Below are positions 57,594 to 64,000 of a DNA stretch of 64,000 nt, piece after piece. Source of the DNA: Hymenopellis radicata (lineage: Eukaryota > Basidiomycota > Agaricomycetes > Agaricales > Physalacriaceae); contig JADNRX010000091.1 of assembly GCA_015501595.1 (NCBI GenBank), positions 1 through 64,000 on the forward strand, written 5' to 3'. The translations under genes were made by a program, and so were the position numbers. The notes under the pieces are model-generated. The model was not told where the DNA came from, ran no database searches, and was given only the letters and a program-made list of their open reading frames with translations. Each line of letters starts with the position of its first letter. Position 1 is the stretch's first letter.

Positions 57594-60492
57594 ATGTTTC
57601 CCCGTGTCCTTCTCCCTCTGGTGTTCGCCCTGCCTCTGGCCTATGCTTGGTTCCCCGGACCAGGCGGTCCCGTTGTCGGACGTGAATGAAGAAACTGGAG
57701 ACGCCTTCACTGTTGACTTCCAGGACGGCGTCAACATTCAGGATGATACGTCGAAGCAGCCCAGTTCGGCGCTGTACTACACGTCTGACGGTGGTACTCC
57801 AGTCGCACATCCCTACGAGTATCAGCGCATTGGAAGCGATGGTAGGCTGTATCATGCTCGACGTTTAACGTATCTACTAACGTGCTCTGATAGGTCCTCT
57901 CCTCCTACAAGACGTTCATCTAACAGAGCTGTTTGGCGCGTTTGATCGCGAGCGAATTCCGGAGCGCGTTGTGCACGCGAAAGGAGGCGAGTACTCCTCG
58001 AGATTAACCACTTCGCATCGCTCATACCGAAGTCTATTCATTAGCTGGTGCGCATGGCTATTTCGAGGTTACCAACGCAGATTTCGTTAAACAGTACACA
58101 ATGATGTGAGTTCAATATTTCTATGCTTTTCGCACCCTGCTTCATGTCGCACATCTTCGTAGGGACGTCTTCAGCGAGGTATGTGGATCGAATGTCTGAT
58201 TGCCTACCCCTTCTAACTTGAATTAGAATGGACTAAGGACTCCCATCACTAGTAAGCATTCTCGACATTGAAATGCAAACTCCCTATTAATGCCCATGTC
58301 GTACAGTGCGATTCAGTACTGTTGGTGGCGAGTCTGGATCTGCAGATGAAGCCCGCGATCCTCGGGGGTTTGCAATGAAGTATGGCCAATCAAAATGTCT
58401 CTCTCTCGCCACTGACTTATGATAATATCAGATTCCGTACTCGTAAAGGCATCTGGGATTTGGTCATGAACAGTTCGTGCCCTTATTTCTGAATACGCAA
58501 CAGTTCTCATCCTCCTCATCAGATACGCCTGTCTTCTTTATTCGTGACGCTACGAAGTTTCCGCATTTCATTCATGTAAGCGCCTCATCTGATACTTGAT
58601 TTCGTACAATTTTGACATCGGTGTACTCGGCAGACGCAAAAGAGGAACCCTCAGACACATCTGAAGGACAGGGAGTCAGTAACACATTTGTTTGTATGGA
58701 GAGAACATTCTCTTATGATTCGTTTTTAACAGCATGTTCTGGGATTACTTAAGCTCCAACCCAGAGTCGTTGTACCAGGTTAGTACCTCCCTTCAGGCTC
58801 GTTCTCGCGCAAGTCTAATTCTCTCTTTCCAGGTCATGCGCCTATTCTCTGATCTGGGGACGCCGTACGGTTTCACGCACATGAATGGCTGGACCGGACA
58901 TACATACAGGTTCGCTTTTTTTTGTATCCTTGCAATTGGACTCTCACGCTGAAGACATGTGTAGGTGGATCAAAGAAGACGGTTCTTGGGTATACGTCAA
59001 ACTATACGCCGAAAGTATGCAAGGGGTACGTCAATGCGAGTTGTATCAATGTTGCATCGTGCCTGATCATCTCTTTCCTCACAGATACGAAACTTTACGA
59101 ATGCTGAGGCAACAGTGATACAGGGTATGTTGCCAATGAAATCCTCTGAATTCGTCCGTTGATGCTAAATTTGACAATTTGCACCTTGCAGGCCAGAACC
59201 CGGACTTTGCCACTCAGAACTTGTACGAGTCTATCGAGAATGGAACGTACCCGGGATGGACGTTGTACGCCCAAGTTATGACTCCCTCAGAGGCGGAGAC
59301 TTTCAAGTAAGTCATCTGGAGTAATCGCCAAGCCACATCTCATTGCTCCCAGGTATAACGTTCTCGACCTTACGAAGTACGTCGTAACCGGTGTTGACTT
59401 CGCTCGGTTGTCTTAACGCAGCCCCGACAGAGATTGGAGCCCAGAAGATGTGCCAAGGACAGAAATTGGCAAATTCTATTTGACGCAGAACCCCAGAAAG
59501 TGCGCGTTCAGACAGATTGTCACACGACTTCACGTTAAACGGACAATTTCTAGTTACTTCGCTGAGATCGAACAGGCAGCGTTCTCACCTGCTCGTATGG
59601 TAGAAGGCTGGGGACCCTCCGCGGACCCAGTTCTCCAAGCACGGTTATTCTCTTATTCGGATACTCATCGGTGAGTTCACGCAGTACTCTGCATGACCGA
59701 TCATTCTAAACACGTTGAAAGGTATCGTCTAGGCGTCAACTTCATGGTAACGGTCTCGTTCATTTCAGAGCCGTAATAGCATCTGACGGTTATGTTCTCA
59801 GCAAATCCCGGTTAACTGTCCATTTGCGCCTGTTGGTGAGTCCTTCTTCGGCGTGCTCTATGGTGCAAGGTGTTGATGCTGTACGTAGCCAACTTCGAAA
59901 GGGATGGAGCGATGAATGTACTAGGAAACCAAGGTGAAGATTTCTCTCGGAGTATTTTCGCTCTGCGAATTCACACAACTTGCGATACAGGTTCTCGTCC
60001 GAATTACCTCTCCTCTTTCGATCCTATTAAGCTCGCGAAACGGCCTTACGTTGATGAGACGCATCAGCAATGGACGGTACGTGTCGCTTCGCACTGATCG
60101 CGCTGGTGATGGCTGATTTCATGCCTTATAGGGAGGAGCTGTGTCTTCGCTTTCTACGGTGACGGAAATAGACTTTTCATGGCCGCGTATATTCTGGGCG
60201 AGCCTCTCGGAAACTGATCAGACAAACTTCATCGGGTATGAATGAGTTACCGTCCTCTTCCGGTTGTTGCTGAGCTTTCTACAGGAACGTTGTTGGGCAT
60301 CTCGGCCAGGCGAAGAGCGAATATGTCAAGAGACGCCAGGTGGCTCTGTTCGCTCACGTCGATGCACAGTTAGGACAGGCTATTGCTGATGGTCTTGGCG
60401 TTCCGGTGGATTCCATCTCCTTCCCAGGATACGATACCCCGACGTGGACAAATCACACTGTGACTGCTGTTGGAAGTACTGTGGACTATTAA
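57594..60492 (+). CDS. Secreted small-subunit haem catalase (one frame break)
   Basis: Signal peptide [18 protein letters not shown]. About nineteen introns. The distal haem site is [15 protein letters not shown] (catalytic His), with [49 protein letters not shown] and GYFEV-type blocks; the proximal Tyr is in [23 protein letters not shown] follows. Stop TAA at 60490-60492. It converts hydrogen peroxide to water and oxygen outside the cell, complementing the cytosolic peroxiredoxin at 18.5 kb. The signal peptide and the mature protein ([20 protein letters not shown]) are in different frames; removing one base from the C4 run at 57653-57656 joins them. The intron at 57987-58044 needs a GC donor (GCGAGT) to give KGAGAHG. 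Confidence 0.88.
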
Positions 60493-60634
60493 ACCTCTTC
60501 GAGTCCAATTGGCATTAATGCATCCTATGGGGGGGACCGGACTCTATACTATCGTTACTCTATATCTTGATCGAGTCTGTTTAATTAGCTTTATCTAGTC
60601 AGAGAAATCTACTAGTTCATACTCGGTTCATAAG

Positions 60635-62203
60635 TTAGACCACCTTTTTAATGCGTCCATTTTCGTCAGGCACACAAATAACTAACCCGATGCCCTTGGC
60701 CTTGAACATCTTCCACAACTCGACTCCTGGCGCCCAAATCGTAGCTTCCGTGCCATGAACTGTGATGTCAAGGTTTCGAAGAGCTGGGGTCTCGGAAAAA
60801 CCGCATCTGGATGCCAAGAGCGCCGTGAAGGACTCCCCCAACACAGTGACGGGCTGGTCATCCCGTAAGGTGAAAATGAAGAGGGAGAAGGCCTTGAGAT
60901 TCGGAAGGAGCTCGTGCGCTACGAGTCGGCCACCCTCCAACGTGCACTTCGAGAGGCGGTCCATCAGCGCATTGAGCTGGGTGGACAGAACACCGCCGTC
61001 GGAGTATTCAGAGTACTCGAGCGAGAGCTCCAGTAGCTGCGGAAGTTTGCCGAGGACGGTGAGAAGCTGCGCGTCCGCAGGCGTGTTGGTCAAATCCAAG
61101 CGTGTAAGCTTTGGACACTCGTCCGAGCGCTTGAGCATGGATATGAGTTGGGTACAAATGCTCTCCTCTGGTGGGAGGTCCTCGTCCGTAGGCGAAGGAT
61201 GCTGATCTAGCCAGGTCAACGCGGGAAGGCAAAGGCTTTGCAAGACATTGGGATCGGAGAAGCAGAGGCTTGCGATATTGCTCAGGGTGACGGGAGGAAC
61301 GACGCGGATACGCTTTCCGCTCAACTTAACCATGCGAAGGTCTTTAGCCGTATGGACGATGACCTCGAATAAATTGGAGTTGCTTGGCCCGTGAACGCCT
61401 GCGAATCCATCGTAGTTCGTTATCTGTGCCCACGGAAATGCTTCCGCTGCATTCCATGGACTCCCGGATAGATGTACAGATGTCAATTTGGGAGCCACCC
61501 GGAAACACGAAACAGTCGGACCCATGCTATCATTTGGGGGCGTCCCGACGAAGAGAGATATACGGCGGAGGTTGGGAATGTCTCCTTCAATGGTGTGTAG
61601 AATGTCGAGGTGGTTGGACGCAATATGAAGCGACGCGTCACGCCAAAGCTTGCAATAACGTACGATGACCCGAAACAAAGTTGTCATTCCTTCTTCAATC
61701 TCCTCCGGTGTGTACCTGGGCTTTCTACTAGGGAAAGTCTTATATCGAAAGATGACATTCAACTTGTCGCTGGCGCGTGAGAGCACCAGATCGAGTAAAC
61801 CGGTGGGATTGACGGTGTCAAGGGAAGTGGGGGAACAGTAAACATATGACCAGAGTGCCGACATGGAAGTGACGATGGATCTCCAGGTGGAGCAGACATG
61901 GGAGATAATCCAAGGCTCGGATTTGTGATTGTAGGAACCACGGAAGCCCACCTCGGAGCACTGCGAGAAGATGCGGCCCCAAATTTCCGGGGGAACGCGA
62001 CGAACAGGCGAAAGAGCCTGCTGGTACGCCAGAGTCATTTCTTCACGCTGCTTCTGCAGACGGAGAATCTCCATGTCGATATGCGCAATTTGGGCGTCGC
62101 GTTCCTTGCGCAACTCATCACTGAAAACCTCGCTTGGGGGCGCGTTGTTGTTGGAAAGAAACGGCTTCAAAGAGCCGGAAAGACGCGAAGGTTCGTGTTC
62201 CAT
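60635..62203 (-). CDS. F-box protein with leucine-rich C-terminus
   Basis: One long exon. The F-box-like motif is RRVPPEIWGRIFSQC, following a coiled coil of the kind typical of Agaricomycete F-box expansions (RDAQIAHIDMEILRLQKQRE). HVCSTWRSIVTSMSALWSYV completes the F-box region. The rest contains irregular leucine-rich segments (LTRLDLTNTPADAQLLTVLG, LLELSLEYSEYS). It would bind Skp1 in an SCF ubiquitin ligase; its target is unknown. I prefer the ATG at 62203 (MEHEPSRLSGS, 522 residues); the ATG at 62371 adds 56 residues including a hydrophobic stretch not expected in this family. Stop at 60635-60637. Confidence 0.82.
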   Translation of the reverse strand: MEHEPSRLSGSLKPFLSNNNAPPSEVFSDELRKERDAQIAHIDMEILRLQKQREEMTLAYQQALSPVRRVPPEIWGRIFSQCSEVGFRGSYNHKSEPWIISHVCSTWRSIVTSMSALWSYVYCSPTSLDTVNPTGLLDLVLSRASDKLNVIFRYKTFPSRKPRYTPEEIEEGMTTLFRVIVRYCKLWRDASLHIASNHLDILHTIEGDIPNLRRISLFVGTPPNDSMGPTVSCFRVAPKLTSVHLSGSPWNAAEAFPWAQITNYDGFAGVHGPSNSNLFEVIVHTAKDLRMVKLSGKRIRVVPPVTLSNIASLCFSDPNVLQSLCLPALTWLDQHPSPTDEDLPPEESICTQLISMLKRSDECPKLTRLDLTNTPADAQLLTVLGKLPQLLELSLEYSEYSDGGVLSTQLNALMDRLSKCTLEGGRLVAHELLPNLKAFSLFIFTLRDDQPVTVLGESFTALLASRCGFSETPALRNLDITVHGTEATIWAPGVELWKMFKAKGIGLVICVPDENGRIKKVV

Positions 62204-63085
62204 GTACAACCCACTAGGTAACGCTAGCTTGAGCGCAAAGAAAACGTAGAAGGTCCGGACGACGTACAAATCAACACCCGTCTGTTTAGTAACTTGACTT
62301 GAATACGAAGGCTTGGTGTCAGGCTGAAGAGAGGATTCTTCAGCAAGAGTCTTGGGCAAAGAGCTATGCATACCGCAGTTACAGGTGGAAAATGGGACTC
62401 ATGATGGTGGTCAAAGTACAACAGGGCCGCTCGGCTAATAGGTAGGATCGGAGGCGTGTTGATATTTGCAATTGTTATGTAGGTCTCCAAAGTTATACAT
62501 ACATCCACATTTAACGACACTTTCCGCATTATGCTATGTAAGGGCGGCCTAACAACCTTGTACGGTCAGACATCCTTTCCGACGGCGCGAGGCCGTAAGG
62601 AGAAGGCAAACGATATATACAAGTTGTGGGTCCATGTGTACTCAAACAAATCTGTCAGCAGGCTCGATCTCGGGAGAAAGACTAACAACACTGACAGCTA
62701 ATAACACACAAATCATTGCGCATAGCGATATATGGCAACTTCGTATTCACTATCACACAACATATGCGCGGCTAATTTTCCTACCTTCGACTCGAGCTGA
62801 ACTGGAGTCGCGTTATTACCCCTGCCGCCCAATGGCATCATCGCAAGGCTTCATGTTCCCCGTCTCTAAACCGTTTACATTTCATCGGACACAGTTCACC
62901 ATTCTACCTGGCGTTAGGAGAACAGCGTTGAGCTCACAGGCCTGTAATGCCCTTGAAGGCTCGGGGGCCGGGGCATCGAGATACTAGTCCACACTACCGT
63001 ATCCGTATGACGCTCCAGCCATGAAAGCAATTGTACTCTGTACGAAAAGCCAGATGAGAAACGTTTCAAGCCGGATCTGCGTGTA
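62204..63085. other. Gap without a supportable gene
   Basis: Promoter side of the F-box gene and 3' side of the MYND gene. A 117-codon frame (62634-62987) has no family motif or splice support. Confidence 0.5.
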
Positions 63086-64000
63086 TTAGTCGAGGTCTGA
63101 TATTAAAGGGTTATAAATAATACGCCCTCTATTGCTGAGAGTCTTATAGTCGGAACACCCCAACTTCTTAGTCGACTCTATGCCTGCAGGAAGGAGAGTA
63201 CATGTCGGTATGCCCTGCTTGAGGCGAACAAACTCTGCGACATGGTTGTACTCGGGCATATTCCTGTATTCGGCTAGAGGTCGCAACCTTATCTCGACCG
63301 GAGCGGTGGTGAAGTCCACCTCGCGCACTAGGCTCTGGTCGTCACGAACGTGGGATCGCATGATGTCTCTAATGTTGTAGCTGAAGAAGTATAGATCTCG
63401 AGAACAGGTTCCCTTCATGTTCGCTAACATTTTTGATCAGGCATTGTACAAAAATTTCAAGTTGGCGCTTACTGTTGAAACTCCGATGCATTGCAGCACA
63501 TATTGACCGGTGACGAGACTTCCAGTCTTCCTTCTGGCATGCGCGCGAACAGTAGTAGAACGCGCCACAACCAGAGCACCTTTTCAAAGGACAGATCTCG
63601 CCGACAAGATTTGGGCACTAGAGATGGATGCTCAGATCAGTGTTATCTGAATACGAAGAAGAACTTACAGATGCGCAGTCACAAATTGTCACAGGTTGTT
63701 CTTGGTAGAGACGCTTTAGCTCTAGCAGTTCATCGAGGCGGGCCTGATATGCTTTCCATTCGAAGGAGGCGCGCATATCCTCGGAGAGACATCGTTGCAA
63801 ATCGCGGTGGACTTGCAGCGCTGACGTCAAGATTGAATAATACATGAGGTATGGCGCAACCTCCTGTAAGAGAAAAGCCGCCTTATATGCGTACGAATGA
63901 CGGTATTTGTCACCGAGGACAGTTCGGTACTTCGACGTCAGGTATTCGGCTCGGATGAGACTGTAAATGGCCTTGTAGTCGTAGGCCTGTTTTACTGCTC
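63086..64000 (-). CDS. MYND zinc-finger protein, 5' end beyond the window
   Basis: The minus strand is open from the right edge (KAIYSLIRAEYLTSKYRTVL). A first visible intron at about 63665-63615 leads to the MYND finger CPNLVGEICPLKRCSGCGAF, with YYCSRACQKEDWKSRHRSIC completing the C-C-C-C-C-C-H-C set. A second intron (near 63470-63430) joins HRSFNT to NMKGTCSRDLYFFS. The C-terminus is polar; stop TAA at 63086-63088. MYND fingers bind proline-rich partners and are common in fungal proteins of unknown role; no SET domain is seen in the visible part. The start codon lies to the right of position 64000. Confidence 0.8.

Noticed and set aside
1..64000. CRISPR arrays or bacterial defence systems
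   Set aside because: No regularly spaced direct repeats of that type; introns and gene families are clearly fungal.

Overview
The window is nuclear DNA of a basidiomycete, most likely a mushroom-forming Agaricomycete. Almost every gene is cut by short introns (about 45-65 bp). The gene families are typical of that class: a DUF6533-type membrane protein, single-pass membrane proteins with a beta-rich extracellular domain, BTB and F-box proteins, a MYND protein, a GDSL esterase, a secreted catalase and an Ngaro-like tyrosine-recombinase retrotransposon. There are no bacterial features. All gene models were made by eye from reading frames, splice sites and family motifs.

Layout. 1-2060 is repeat DNA: a 1.16-kb hAT-type non-autonomous element with an 8-bp target duplication, followed by a very AT-rich block. 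2.7-6.4 kb holds a broken gene, an intron-containing tRNA-Glu(CUC), a small unknown gene and scrambled relics of a chitinase gene. 7.9-10.3 kb has a small membrane protein, a retroelement relic and a single-pass membrane protein. 11.5-14.6 kb holds two tandem BTB genes. 15.6-18.1 kb is a PX-GH18 chitinase gene broken by a PIF/Harbinger-like MITE. 18.5-19.2 kb is a 2-Cys peroxiredoxin. 19.3-25.1 kb is a complete-looking Ngaro-like retrotransposon. 25.4-26.3 kb carries a second copy of the single-pass membrane protein.

26.9-30.4 kb encodes a MOV10/SDE3-like RNA helicase with zinc fingers. Then follow the DUF6533 protein (31.8-33.4), a small Ser-rich protein, a BAHD-like acyltransferase (34.7-36.3) with a decayed exon copy beside it, a secreted amidase (36.9-38.9), a further PX-GH18 chitinase (40.3-42.4), a disordered protein (42.6-44.1), a full ABCC/MRP transporter (44.7-50.8), a 4CL-like acyl-CoA ligase (51.3-53.4), a GDSL esterase (54.6-56.2), a secreted catalase (57.6-60.5), an F-box protein (60.6-62.2) and a MYND protein running off the right edge.

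The most notable item is a family of three loci in which a phox-homology (PX) domain is fused to a GH18 chitinase with no evident signal peptide. Every copy in the window is damaged: one scrambled, one hit by a MITE, one with three single-base frame breaks. Other points: about eight single-base frame breaks spread over otherwise well-preserved genes (sequence errors or recent decay), five GC-AG introns, and four small DNA-transposon derivatives with recognisable target duplications. The genes do not form an obvious cluster for one pathway; acyltransferase, amidase, ABCC transporter and acyl-CoA ligase lie within 19 kb and could be read as a metabolic neighbourhood, but nothing in the sequence links them.
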